Positions 29,216 through 40,937 of a DNA stretch of 64,000 bases are shown here, one piece after another; position 1 is the stretch's first letter; the number at the start of each line of letters is the position of its first letter. This DNA is from Chondrus crispus. Lineage: Eukaryota > Rhodophyta > Florideophyceae > Gigartinales > Gigartinaceae. Where the stretch lies: positions 1-64,000 of the forward strand of contig NW_005178511.1 of NCBI RefSeq assembly GCF_000350225.1. Reading direction: 5' to 3'. A program made the translations under genes and the position numbers. A model generated the notes under the pieces. That model had not been told where the DNA came from. It searched no databases and saw only the letters and a list, made by a program, of their open reading frames with translations.

Positions 29216-30526
29216 AGCGGGTGGATCGGAGCGGATGGTAGTTCGTGAAGGGGTAAGGGTTAAAGTGGGAGAGGGGTTGGGCTTCGGGAGAGGGCTGGGG
29301 TGAGATGGGGTGGGGCAAGTTGTTGACGGGCGATGGAAGGCCCCGATAGTGTAGTTGGCCGACAAGCTAATACGGGTTAAGGGTTGTGCCTGGGGAAGAG
29401 CAACGATGATTGGTGTGCATGCTGGAGGCGATGCTGGCCACGTGCCCTGCATGCACGCCTGGCCATCAGCAGCAGTGCCCGACAAGAGATGAGATCGACT
29501 GAGAGTGTGCAGTGCGCCAGTCATGAATGACTGCCTCGAGTCCGTTTTCTGCACTTGTTGTTGGGCCAGCGCGAGAGGAAACCCCTAACTCTCTGTAATG
29601 CCTCGATACGTTACCCCAGGCCTGGCTCTTGCTGCACGCACAATAAATTTACGGTTTTCAAGAACTTCGCGGGACCTTCCTGCCCCATCGCATACATTAC
29701 AGTCCGTAGCTTGGTCGCCACTAAATCACATAAATGCGGAACATACCGCCAAGTGGACCAATGCCGCACAGGTAGCTTTTAGAATTTCCATCCCCCACGC
29801 TCTCAGGGGCATTCTAGGTGTTTTGGAAAGTAGGAAATTTGGAAATTTGGAAACTCGTCATACGCCACATATCCAATAAGCGCCTGCTACGTTGCCACGT
29901 GTCCAGTCCCGTTCCCTCCCTCCCCAGTCCGGATCCCCCTCTACCCAGACACGTTCCCTCCCTCCCCAATCCCGTTCCTTCCTCTCGCCGTCCCTTCCCT
30001 CTCTACACAGCTCCCGCTCTCGTGCGTTCTTTTCGCCATTTTTTGCGGCCAAGACGTCGACACCTCCAACTCTCCCACCATCACGCCTCACAAAGTGCCT
30101 TTTACATCGCTGCCTTCGATCTCGGCACGCCACCGCCTGAACACTCCGCCCCTCCCACACCTTTCCTCGCCGACGCCTCCAACTCTGTCTCCCGCCCTTC
30201 CCCCTCGTTTGCCTGACTGAAAGTTTCTCTTATCGCTGTGATCGTCGGTCGAGGAGAAATACCCCAACTAATTGACGCCTGTAAGATTGTTTAGAAAACT
30301 ATTTGCAACGTATCTCCGATTTTTCTTTTTTTCTCGATCCGCAATACTCTGCCGATCGGGAGACGACGCTTTGCCACATAGAGGAAACGACCAGCCATCT
30401 TTCTCTTAAATTGCAGGTGGCAGAGGGAGCGATTTCACGATGGGAATGAGCAGGCATTGGTATCTGCAATGGCGGTTGCAGAGGGAACGATCGAGTATGA
30501 GCACTCCTGGGGCGCACATTGTGCAC
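29216..30526. other. Intergenic upstream of galactokinase
   Basis: Holds the galactokinase 5' region and a CT-rich stretch around 29,890-30,210 (repeated CCTCCCTCCCC-like runs). No gene is supported. Confidence 0.6.
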
Positions 30527-30795
30527 AATATCGCACTCGAGTACTAGTGTCTATTCGACAATCCTACTCATATGAGGATTTGCTCCGCATATGAGAAGCA
30601 AATCAAATACGTTCCCGCCACTTCCCGTTTTCTTGTAACACAGAAAAACCGAAACCAAAACCCCCACACTCTTGTTTGAGATCCGGGAAGCCACATTCCA
30701 GAATTATAAAGGCTATCGAGTGGAAACAGTCTGGCAGAAAGCACTCAAGAACTTGGTAGTTGGAATTCACGTCTGACAGCAGCGCACAAGGAAAA

Positions 30796-32661
30796 ATGTC
30801 AAGTTCAGACTCTCTGTTGAGTCCAGGAAGCACAGCTTACACAAAAGCCAAGTTCGTGGTGGCAGACTCCGAAGCCAAAAGGCTGTATAGAAGTGCGTGG
30901 AAGTTCAAGTTGGTCGTTGGAACAGTACAGCGCGTGTAAGTGAAAAGAAGCAGTGCTCGCGTGCAGTATGTTGTAGTCACATCCTGGCAACTATCATCTG
31001 GGGCTATCGTCAATGGGGTTCTGAAGGGCAATGTAAAGTACGGGACGCCGATCCCGCTTGATATGGACGGAACCATTCTTCACCATGGTCGTCATACGGA
31101 TTCTGACATAGCTGACACTACAGAAGAAACAGGCATAAACAATAACTCAAGTGTGCAGCTCACCCCATTTTTACCAGATACCAGTCATTTCCTTCGCGCT
31201 CGGGTCTTCAGCGCTTCATCACAGGAAGCAGCCCCAACGGCTATTACGGTTCATGGGCAACGTTGGAAGGAAGGCACTGATGACCGCTTCATTAATGGTG
31301 CCCTGCCGGCGAAAGAGTGGCGCGTGATATCTACTGCTGGTACTGTAGTCGCAAACGGTACTGAATGGCGGCCGAGGAAAGCCATTGACTACTTTATGAT
31401 GATGTTTCCGACCGACCACCTTCCGAAAATTGTTATCATGACAAACCAAAAGTTGGAAAATGCGAAAGAGAAGAGAACGACTGCGTCCGAGATATTGAGA
31501 TTTTTCGGGGTTCTCATTTTAATGACTCGTTTTGAAATAAGTGGTTCACGACGTGAGCTGTGGTGCACTCAAAGGCGTGGAAAATATCTTCCTGGCACAA
31601 ATTTCGGCGCTGCCATGGGTCGGAGGCGGTTTGACATAATGTTTTGCCATATTACGTGCAGCTATCAGCCAATCAGAGAAGCTACTCTATCATCTGTGAA
31701 GCAGCGATGGTCGTTGGTCAATGATTTTGTAGAGGCGATAAACCGCCATCGAGCGTGTCGTGTACTACCTTCAGATACAATTTGTGTTGATGAATCTATT
31801 GTCCGGTGGTACGGACTTGGAGGGCATTGGATAGACGTTGGTCTTCCGCATTATGTGGCTTTAGATAGAAAGCCGGAATCCGGGTGTGAGATTCAAAATG
31901 CGGCCTGCGGAGCCTCTGGAATAATTTTAAGGCTGGAGATCGTGACAAACGCCCAAGACACGGCAGAAAAAGAGTACGAAGGGCGCACAAATCATGGAAC
32001 AGCTGTATTACATCGGCTCGTTGAGCCCTGGGCTGGGACAAGCCGACTGGTGTGTGCCGATTCTTATTTTGCTTCTGTTGAGACCGCAAAATGGCCGGAC
32101 AGTATAGGTCTGCGTTTCACTGGTGTCGTCAAAACGGCAACGCGCAAATACCCCATGGCACACGTAAGCTCTTTAGAAATGACAGGGAGGGGAGACCAGA
32201 AGTGGTTGCTATCGGTCGACGAGGAAACGGGTAAGACGATGATGGCACTTTGTTGGGTGGATCGGGCACGGCGATATTTTATTTCAACGTCTGGTTCTGT
32301 ACGCCCTAGGAAGTCGTTCGAGCGTACGCGCTGGCGCCAGGAGGAGGGAGGGCCAAGAAAAGTTACAGTGGTGGTACCCTTGCCACACGTTGTGGAGAAG
32401 TACTATGGCGCTGCTGCAGCGATCGATCAGCACAATCGCTGCAGGCAGGATGACCTGGGACTTGAGCGCAAGGTGCAGGTGAAGGATTGGTCAAAAAGAG
32501 TGAATATTAGTCTTCTTTCTATCTGTATAGTTGACGCGTGGCTTTTATACAAAGGCGGTAGGGGTGGAATGGAATGTCTGCCGCAGCACCGCTTTTACGA
32601 AGAACTGGCGGAGCAGCTTATAGAAATAATTATGGACATGGAGTGGAACCTCGTAACCTGA
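30796..32661 (+). pseudogene. piggyBac-like transposase with early TAA and displaced zinc tail
   Basis: From ATG 30796 the frame runs MSSSDSLLSPGST... to TAA 30937-30939, then continues open in the same frame to 32661. Removing the 33 nt at 30934-30966 (GTGTAAGT...GTGCAG) would also keep the frame, so it is either a very short intron or a nonsense mutation. The DDE_Tnp_1_7 domain is evident: WRPRKAIDYFMMMF, ILRFFGVLILM, then catalytic Asp in ICVDESIVRW, in LVCADSYFAS and in AAIDQHNRCR. The usual C-terminal Cys-rich finger (CAQCG, CSACRESD, about 32,788-32,850) lies in another frame just after the stop, implying a further frameshift or splice. It would excise and insert at TTAA sites if intact. 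Confidence 0.85.
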
Positions 32662-33127
32662 GCTTTAGCTCGTCAGGCGATGATGTGGATACCACACCCA
32701 CGAGTGGCCGTAATGAGCATTTGAAGCCAACAAAGAAGCGTAGAAGACTGCGTGGTAGGCTCACAAAGGCTGTGGCACAGGGATGGTGTGCACAATGCGG
32801 GGACTACAAGTCGAAGTTCGTTTGCTCTGCCTGCCGCGAAAGCGACAGAGCTGAGAGTTTTTTGTCATAGCCAGACGAAGCTCATGTGCTATCGCACTCA
32901 CCTCATAGAGAAGCACTTCGATGAGTAGTTGTTTTACTGTGGTTGTACTGCAGAGCTATGCTTCGCTACAGTCGACCGTAAACTACACCATTCTTTTCAT
33001 GCGCTGTTTCGGGGACTAAAGCTAAATTTCTTTCACCATAGCTCTTGCAGAGGTTGCGGACAGCTCTGCCATATCATCTTCGAACATAGCAGCGGGCTAC
33101 AGGTGGCGGACCGAAGGGGAAAAGGGG

Positions 33128-33164
33128 ATCCTCAGATGAGTCAATCTCTGACTCATCTGAGGAT
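33128..33164. repeat. Perfect 16-bp-arm hairpin in piggyBac right end
   Basis: Arms 33128-33143 (ATCCTCAGATGAGTCA) and 33149-33164 pair perfectly around a 5-nt loop. It lies just inside the right inverted terminus. Confidence 0.9.
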
Positions 33165-33184
33165 TTTTTTTGTGTCGAATAGAC

Positions 33185-33209
33185 ACTAGGTGTGCAGTGC
33201 ACACCTAGT
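33185..33209. repeat. 11-bp-arm hairpin splitting the piggyBac right terminus
   Basis: Arms ACTAGGTGTGC and GCACACCTAGT around AGT. Absent from the left terminus, where the outer and inner terminal blocks are contiguous, so it looks like an addition to the right end only. Confidence 0.85.
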
Positions 33210-33524
33210 ACTCGAGTGCGATATTATTGGTTGTCTGTGAAAAGTTTCTAAATGTTGTAGACCGAACGGCGAGACGGAAATTGGAAATCGGTGCATTGCT
33301 GTCATATTTCTGATTTCTAAATTCCAGCTTCGAAAAAGTCATAAAATGACCCTCAGTGATGTAGAACGCGAATTCTTTCGTTGAATTTACCAATTTTCTT
33401 CAAATAGCCTCCTCCAGGTTCCCGTCGTGTCAGCTCAGTCTTTTTTGAGGCAGAGAAAGGGCGTTAGAGCTGGAGGAGACAGGCAGCTGCAGTTCGGTGC
33501 AGTCAGGCTTGGAATCGACACACA

Positions 33525-33587
33525 TTTTCTTCGCTGTTTAGAACGAGCCTCAGGCTCGGTGAGGCTCGTTCTAAACAACGAAGAAAA
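33525..33587. repeat. 28-bp-arm near-perfect hairpin
   Basis: Arms 33525-33552 and 33560-33587 pair with one G-T mismatch around a 7-nt loop. The arm begins TTTTCTTCGCTG and ends GAGCCTCA. No matching element ends were found in the window. Confidence 0.92.
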
Positions 33588-33664
33588 TTGTTGCATTTGC
33601 ATATAGCTATGATAAGTTGCATGGCAACTACCGCGCCCGCTTTCAAAGTCTTCGGACTTGGATG

Positions 33665-34150
33665 TCACTCTTCTTCTGGCTCCTGGATGTTTCGTTCTCG
33701 AACTCTTTCCTTGTGATGAAGAGGAAGTACCCAAGCCTCTGAGGTTCGACCGGCGCACACAAACAGTTGCGGCTTGGCGTTGCGACCGATTCGATATGGG
33801 CAGGTTTCGTTGTCAAGAAAGGGTCGCTGACGACCACAAAAAACGATGCAGGCACATATGTTACACTTGCTGGCAACAAACAAGCGCGCAGACGTAACAG
33901 CACTTATCTCTTCATAGGTGCGGAGCACTTTGACCTCAGCCTGGAACACTTCCCTATAGGCGTGAGCAAAGATGAGCGCAATATATGCGTGGTCCGCGCT
34001 CGTCGAACGAAGACGCAGTGCCGCGGCTGCACTGGAGCGGTGTGCCTCTGCACGGCGGGCGAAAGGGATTTTGTTTCCACATCTTCCACAAATCCACAAC
34101 AGAGGCGCTAGAGAGCCACCGCCCGTCTGCCAGGACGTCGAACTAAGCAT
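33665..34150 (-). CDS. Uncertain Cys-rich ORF
   Basis: 161 codons from ATG 34150. It contains ICGRCGNKIPFARRAEAH and, 70 residues later, CNICACIVFCG, two Cys pairs that could bind zinc. Alanine- and arginine-rich middle part. No family recognised; it may be a fragment of a transposon protein in this decayed region. Confidence 0.2.
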   Translation of the reverse strand: MLSSTSWQTGGGSLAPLLWICGRCGNKIPFARRAEAHRSSAAAALRLRSTSADHAYIALIFAHAYREVFQAEVKVLRTYEEISAVTSARLFVASKCNICACIVFCGRQRPFLDNETCPYRIGRNAKPQLFVCAGRTSEAWVLPLHHKERVRERNIQEPEEE

Positions 34151-34911
34151 GCACGGCGAGCTCCGACACAATTCTGCGCCTGCAATGACAGTAAACAATT
34201 TTCCCTCAGGCAGGCAGAACCTTTACTACTCCATCCGAGACCGCTGATCCGATTGGTGGTGGTTCCAGAGCATAAATCCGACTCCGTCTATGACATATCG
34301 ACAATTGAAGCCGTACTTGTCGCCCCAGATCCCAAACTTGTATAACATTTTAGCAGAAATCCAGATTTCCAATTGCCCAGAGGGCAACAAGCCCCGCACG
34401 GGAGAAGGGAGAGTGAAGCCGGACCGACGATATTTCGCCAAATGACCAACTATTCAATCCTCTCTGGGAGGCTTCAGCCTGCTTTATCTAGGACGACTGG
34501 AACACTGGTCGTGGTTGCAGAACGGTGAACACCAACACGGACATGCTGTTCATGACGCTGGCTTTGGATAAGCACGGGGGACGTGGGAATGGCTGGCCAG
34601 AAATTTTGCAATGAGAGGCCCCGCTTTCGAGCATCTGGTACTGCGATTCTTCAGTGTGATTGTAGACTGGATGTATTATGTTTATGTAGAGATAATACGA
34701 TCAGAATTCCACGATAGCGGCTTTAATGTCGAGAGTTCGTACTTTCAAGTATTTCGCGTTTGCTCGGTACGCCACCGACGTCATACTTCAACAGAGTATC
34801 GCCCTCGCCCTGTTTGTACGATGCAGAACGGGAAGCACTATTACTCCGGTAACACAAGTTGTGTGGCCTGAAACCGGAGGTTTCTGTTTTACCCACTGAT
34901 CTGGCGCTTAG

Positions 34912-35315
34912 GTGCAGCAAAAAATATGGTGGGTCTGTGTTGGGTATCGAAGTCATGAGCAGAATGAAAGATTATCACACGCAGTGGCCGAAGAAAAGAG
35001 CCATGAAACACATATTGCTGATGTTGCACCGCTGAACGACAACTATCCCGACAAATGGGCCCAACTCGCCGATAAAGAATATCAGGGAGCTACAGAAACT
35101 TTTCGAGTTGTAAACCCCGTCAAACGATCTAAAATAGAGCTGTATCTCGAGGGGAGGAAATGTTCCACCGCAAAATGGCAGCTCATCGAATCATTGCGGA
35201 AAACGTTTTTGGCCAGTTGTGTTCGCTTTGGAAAATGTTGGATGTAAGTTTCGCTGGGCAGAAGATTTGTGTGATACCATGTTTGGATTTGTTTGGTTTT
35301 GACGAACCCGCATGT
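34912..35315 (+). pseudogene. Harbinger-type (DDE_4) transposase remnant
   Basis: The segment DKWAQLADKEYQGATETFRVVNPVKRSK fits the Harbinger/DDE_4 region around its conserved LxDxGYxG...PxKKP. After a frameshift near 35,180 the reading gives AHRIIAENVFGQLCSLWKML, matching the R..VEN.FGrl..lW block with its catalytic Glu. A second shift reaches RWAEDLCDTMFGF. Only the C-terminal third is recognisable. It is a dead remnant. Confidence 0.65.
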
Positions 35316-38262
35316 GATATGGAACCCGATGCAGGCTGAGGACCGGTAATTTTATGTGGGGTTTAAGAACTTTCCTTACAAGCTGGAGCATGAGCGTGTG
35401 ACTATGCGTCGACAAGGACAGGCGCTGTATCAGGAGTATCGTCTGCAACGTCTGTCTTTTTATATGTGAGATCTTGGTTCGGGAACGGAGGCGTGGGCTC
35501 CCTGAAATACACAGTGTTTCACAGGAACAGTGGACGTTTTCGTAAAAGGCTTGCCTTTTCCCATTTTTATTATCTTTTCCCATGAAACAATGGCTCTTGG
35601 TACATTACTGTGTGCTCAGGATAGCGGTTATTTTTGTGAAGTGCGGTTGCATTTCCGGTATCATCGCCGATCTAAACAAACAGCGACCTTTAGAGGCAAA
35701 GCCCTAGTAATAAATTTGGAAATTGGAAATCGTACAGCAATACAGTATGTGTCTTCCCCTTCATCCCTCCACGCACGATACTCGGAGCCATCGGGAGGAC
35801 TTATATTCCCACTACAGAGAGGGAAAATACTTGAATATCTTGCTCGTTCACCAATTTCCAATTCCATCTTCTCTTCCGGTCCAACACATGTGTTGGACCG
35901 GAAGGGAACATGGAAAATACATTTTGGAAACTTTTCACGGACATCCAATTATGTCACACAGGAGCGTAATAAGTGTAGGCTAGGCGTCCTTATACGGTAT
36001 TCGTTCCCACCTCGATCAAGGATTCAAGAAAACCGAACGTACTACATTCCGTCGTCGTCAGCTGGGTGAGCTCCTCCGATGCGCATACTATTGCAGATCC
36101 AGAAGGGAAATATAACCAGGGAAACCGTTCAAGTTGTAATTGCTGAATTCGTACAAGAGATATTGCGAGGCCCTGTTATGCGTCGAGAAAAGGTTACAAG
36201 GACACGACAAAACCCCAATCTACATGTAAATCTGGCAATTACTGATGACGGTCTCTTTGTAAGAGTTTAAAGGCCGCCTCCCTTGCAATTTCGTGATCTG
36301 TACCACAAATTAAGTCCAGAGCTTAAAATAACCCAAATTCAAAGACCTTGTCCTAACTCTGCCAAAATTGTGGAAACTATTTACTGCATCACTACGAGCA
36401 TTTTAGCAAGGGTCACGACTGCTTGACACGGGTTTGTCCTTTGGCTTTCGAAGGTCTTCCACATATTCCTTGTTTCATGAGACACTGGAAGCGCTTAACA
36501 AAGCCATTATTCCTATGGAGTTTGCTTTATCAGGCGCAGGCGGCAGAAAGCAGCCCAAAATTCCAACTCCTTCGGAAGTATCGCCTAGAGGGTATTGTCG
36601 CAGCTATTGATGTGATTGCAAAAAATAGGCAAGCGTTCGTTGAACGACACGCTCATCCCTCCAAATTATTTTAACCGCATCGGGTGCTACGCTCTGTTCG
36701 TGCAAGCTCCTTTAGCTGGAAACCACACGTTTTTACTTGTGTTTGCCAGCCATGCGGGAAGTACGCATGCTTTAACTACGTTCCAAGCCACTTTACTGTG
36801 CAGTGCATTCAAAATGGTAATTTGCCCTCATGAGCACGGAATGCTGCAAATGAAGTGTATACGAACAGTAAGCATGTTCTGACACCGCACGGCGGGTTCA
36901 GTCCATCGAAGAGACAGGATACCTTCAAATTTTATTTCTCGTCCTGGAGGATAACATCCAACTAGGCGTTTGGCACGTTGGTTTCTCGCTTTGGTATTTT
37001 TCTCGCACCTGCAACTATCAGTTGCCCGCTGCATGCATATGACAGTCGTTTGTTGCAAGATTCACTACTATTATCTGCATATTAATGATTAGTCTATTTC
37101 GAAACACTTGATACAGCCCAATAGTACCCAGTTCTGGCGAGCCCTCTGCTCATATACAGAACCATTTCGATATGGCGCAAGACATGCATAGAGGGCGAGT
37201 CCGCTTGAGAGGGAATACAGAAGAGAGAGAAAGGGCTGCAGACGTGATACGCAGCCTTGGCCTCCTTTGACCACGAGGAAGACAAGTGGTCCTGTCGTTT
37301 CTGATGGACAATCGGTCCTGTGCAATCGCAATCCATTCATTGTCACTCTATACAACACGCGTCTGTTCCAGATTCTTATTTTGCAGTTCCAGACATCACG
37401 ACCGATAAATCTGTTTAAGGGAACTTCCGCCCGCAATTAAATACTGCTTGGGCATAAGTGAACAAATAATACACAATGCCCCGTGGATAGAACGCCCCCT
37501 TCGTCTGGTACCAGTGGCATCGAGCCTCAATATAAAATTGGTATGGTCTCCTTCGGAGTCTCTGCCACCCCGGTCACATTGATCATCTTATCGGCTCCAG
37601 GGGGCAACCTCTTCAAAAACAACAACCATGGCCAGTTTATTTGCTTTGAACGATTCAATTCTTGCCATCGGCCTGAGCCTCAGACCCTTTGAGATGAACA
37701 CAACTTCGTCACGATCTGTATTGCTATCTGCCGTAATCTTAATTTTGACAGGGTCGTGCAGGCTGCGTTCAGTCGTGGGATTGCGATGGATGCCCTTTTG
37801 AAGAACAGATTGTAACCGGCTGCTTTTCTTTCATTACACAACCCCGAAATGCCACCTTCTTCTTCCCGAAAGATTTTCTCCATATCTGTATAGCTCTGTA
37901 CGACAACTAAACTTTGGGCATCCATTTTGAGCGGGATGAGACGTAATTAGATGAGGGCAACCTTGGCGTTGGTGACCCTGGCAAGGGGCAAGAAAACTGG
38001 GTTTATTGCAAGCGTTAGTGCCAAGTAGGGACTACAAAAGGCGTTTATCTATCTGAGGAGGAATATTTGGTTGCGTGAGGTAGGGAAGGCAGTCGAGGTA
38101 GTCAAGTACGTGGGTGGGGCTGGTATTTCTTTATGGCCATGTGCGCAAATTTCTTCGACTTTGTTTCTACATGTGCAGACTAATGGAGTGAAGTGACGTC
38201 TTTGCACTTCCTATAGAGCTCCTTAAAGCTTTTGCATTAGGGCTTTCATAGTTTCTTCTTGG
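35316..38262. other. Gene-poor decayed region
   Basis: About 2.9 kb with only short, interrupted frames; one 63-codon plus ORF (36079-36270) and one 81-codon minus ORF (37680-37925) have no recognisable domain. The palindrome at 35869-35908 is the only distinct structure I see. Confidence 0.5.
35869..35908. repeat. 40-bp palindrome, perfect over the central 32 bp
   Basis: Positions 35873-35904 are a perfect palindrome centred on ACATGT, with arm CTTCCGGTCCAACACA. It extends 4 bp further on each side with one T-G pair. Confidence 0.93.
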
Positions 38263-39218
38263 TCACAAAGAGACGTTTACAATCTGGCGAAGATCAGCCA
38301 CGTGCGGGGGAGGGTTATATGACTTATTCACTTCAGTCATCAGGTCTTCCAAAGTTATTGCCTCATGGTGTCTGAGACGGCGAGTAGTGCAGTTTAACGC
38401 TTGGTCTCTGTCATAATGGGTGTGACCAATTGGTAAGCACGAGACAAAACTTCTTGAAGCACCTCCCATGCATCCAGCGATTGCATGTATCCGAAAAAGT
38501 ACCTGTTCTTATTTTTGCGGGTGCAGTTATCCACCTGCACGAACAGGGTGTTGGAGAGCGGGCCCTTCTCATCCTTCGACATCAGCGTCCGATGGACAGC
38601 TTCAAGGACGTGATTAGCTCCTGTCTCGTATTCATGTGTCATTGTGAACAGGGAGAGATATTTCACGGGACCTTGTTCAAGCACGCCAATCAGCTTGACC
38701 TTGAGACTGTTCTCCTTTGTCTGGTTATTATTGAAGAGGAAATGCGGCATGCCGAAAGCGGACTAGTCGGCACCTTCCAGGATGACAGATCAATGTTTGG
38801 CAGGATACAATCCTGCTTTGTCACACTTCTTCTGGTACTCGCGCTGCTCTGCTGCAACCATATCGCTGTGACTGGTTTATCGCTGACGAAGTACGCGAGT
38901 TGCTGGCTCCTCAATACCGGCTTTAGAGAGCTGGTCTCTTGTGAGATCGCATTCAGAACAAACTGTGAATCTATGCACTCTCCGCACTTCGATGTTTGAC
39001 ACGTGCTTTTGCCATATCTCGTAAAAATAGCTTCGAGTGGGTGGAGCGCGGGAATGGAGCCGTGTAAACTCAGAGAAGAATATGTCGGAAACCTGAGCCT
39101 TTTGGAAATAGGGCAAGTGCTGTTCGTTTCGGTCTGGCATATGGTCGGCTATGCTATCCGAAAGACGTTCAAGGAAGCATATGACCGCGTCCCGTTGGTT
39201 TGTTTCTGAGTTCCTCAC
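38263..39218 (-). pseudogene. DUF7869-like transposon-associated protein, fragmented
   Basis: Several overlapping minus-strand frames give one protein in order: a region with EFTRLHSRAPPTRSYFYEIW and CSECDLTRDQL (39,200-38,890), then LYPAK/SVILEGA, then PHFLFNNNQTKENSLKVKLIGV (38,750-38,690), then FVQVDNCTRKNKNRYFFGYMQSL (about 38,550). After a shift near 38,460 it continues LPIGHTHYDRDQALNCTTRRLR. The VDN..R.NKNR and LP.GHTH.D.D motifs are those of DUF7869, an RNase H-fold-like domain found in large transposon-borne proteins. Multiple frameshifts and one stop show it is dead. The family call rests on these two motifs. Confidence 0.6.
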
Positions 39219-40390
39219 AGTACCAGTAAAAGACGATCTTTTCTTGCTAAACGGTGCACCTTTAACAGAACCTCTAAACCCCTAGAAAACTGCAGTGACT
39301 TCTCTAGAACTTATAACGCACAGCCTTTCCATGAAGAAAACATTCTTGAGTTATCTTCCAACAAGCCCTCCAGATATGCTCGTCACCCTGACCTGTTCAG
39401 CAGGGTTACATGCTGTACTTGAGAATTGACGTATCGTGCGCGTACTTTGGGAAACCAACGGCGATCCCTTCAATAATTTAACTTATCCACTGCCATGTTC
39501 TGGAACGCATCAGCGTAGGCACGGCGTCGGTTGAGTAACTCACTTTACACACCCTTGCCCTGACGGCGATTCTTGTACTTGTATCTTCTCTTCTTTACGA
39601 TCGTCAAATCTTTTGTTGCAATACTGCGACTGGTCGTACTACGTTGCGATGGGGGTCCAGTTCTTGTTCGTTTGTTGGAGGGTAGAGGGGGACGGTACCC
39701 ATCGTCACTCTGCGATCCAAAATCGTTGATCTTCCCGTTCGTATAGAAAGACATCAATTGTGTCAGAGTCTTCATTTTGCAGTAGTGGAGCTTGCATGGC
39801 ATTCGATGTGGCCCGATCTATTTCTTGTGCCACTCCTGGTGGTGGAGACTCAACAGCAGTTGGTGCCGGATCCCTACGCGGGCTCTTTTTAGTCGTAGTT
39901 ATTGCAATGGTAGTAGGATGGGTTGTTCTGACCCACAGTTGAGATGGGCTTTTGTGAGTGAAGATGGGTGGAGATGGGTTGAGAAACTTGAGCGCAGCGA
40001 ACAAGATGCCGCCCTTTTCACCTTTTACATATCCGAGTGTTTAGCAAATATATAAACCGTAGTACAAGCGAACAAGGGGATGGTGGTTGCAGCTCCACAC
40101 AAGCTGCAGCAATACTGTGATTGGGAACTGATAACATGGACAGGACGACCTGTTTAGCTGTCTATGAATACTGATATTCGCTGGGCAGGTATCTGGAGCT
40201 ATGCATGGTTATGTGCTGCCCCTTTGCTCCGTTGAAGAAGCCTGTAATAGAAGCCTTACCAATGTCATAGAGCCCCTTTTGAAACAAATCCGAATCAAAA
40301 ATTTGAGAGAAAGCACCCAAAACATATGTTGCACTAAAATCGAATTGCGATGATTCCGGTGTCCAAATCTATTTAATTTAGAGATAATTG
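39219..40390. other. Region upstream of the 31-bp array
   Basis: Two overlapping minus frames (39545-39802 and 39705-40004) encode proline-, arginine- and lysine-rich readings and may be one decayed gene; a TATATATTTG box lies upstream at about 40,048. No domain recognised. Confidence 0.35.
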
Positions 40391-40576
40391 CCAAAAGGAC
40401 CATAGTTGAGCAGTCGTATTGCGAGACAGTCGACAGTGCTCTGACAAATGCAAAAATTATTCGCACTTGGGCATTCGTATTGCACAACAGTTCACACGCG
40501 AGCAGATTCATTGCAAAATTGTTCACAGTCGGGCATTCGTATTGCCAAACCGTTTGTCCAGGCGCAGTCCTATCGC
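40391..40576. repeat. Degenerate 31-bp tandem array, six units
   Basis: Unit ends (last base of TTGC-like words) fall at 40422, 40451, 40483, 40514, 40545 and 40576, giving lengths of 29-32 bp. Units share an A-rich start, a GTTCACA-like middle and a CGTATTGC-like end. They are too diverged and too short-spaced to be CRISPR repeats. The spacing equals about three helical turns. Confidence 0.65.
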
Positions 40577-40937
40577 TAAATAGTCTACCATGCTTTGAAA
40601 AGTCACGAAAATTTGGAGACTGGTTTCGCCATGAGGTTTCTCACAGTTTCCCCTACGCCCGGCATTGTGCTGCCCGGCAGGGTTCGGCGCCGCATTGAGC
40701 GGTAGTACCCTGCTCCGATCTAGTCCCTGGTACCAGCGCTGCGACTTTCTGCACAGTGCTGCGCAACGCCGCATCGCATCGCGCCTCGCAATACGACACT
40801 GCACTTCGCGGCGTGGCCCAGCGGAGAGCTGCGCCGCATTTCATTTCGCTGAGCTCTGAAGAGCTGCGTCGCACTGTGCTATGTGATGCCAACATGTGCC
40901 GTGATATGTTGCGGTATACCGAAATCATTTATTGCCT
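40577..40937. other. 3' flank of MULE gene
   Basis: GC-rich with many short GCGCAACGCCGCATCGCATCGC-like CG words around 40,755-40,855; no gene recognised. Confidence 0.5.

Larger units (their letters stand above)
30527..33225 (+). mobile_element. piggyBac-like DNA transposon
   Basis: Inverted ends: left AATATCGCACTCGAGTACTA (from 30527) and its inverse on the right ending GTGCGATATT at 33225. A second matching block GTGTCTATTCGACA follows inside each end; on the right it is separated from the outer block by an extra hairpin (33185-33209). No TTAA target copies are visible at these borders, so the outer limits may be off by a few bases or the duplication has decayed. The 2.7 kb contains one piggyBac-type transposase. 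Confidence 0.8.
33226..34911. other. Transposon-desert sequence with a long hairpin and a Cys-rich ORF
   Basis: No host gene recognised. It holds the hairpin at 33525-33587 and a minus-strand ORF (33665-34150), both listed separately. The rest is AT-balanced sequence with short degenerate frames. Confidence 0.5.

Noticed and set aside
28001..29554. Galactokinase with a 113-residue N-terminal extension
   Set aside because: The upstream part is Pro/Thr/Ser-rich without targeting features, and the conserved domain begins right after ATG 29215.
40391..40576. CRISPR array
   Set aside because: Units are degenerate and contiguous with no unique spacers, there are no cas genes, and the context is eukaryotic.
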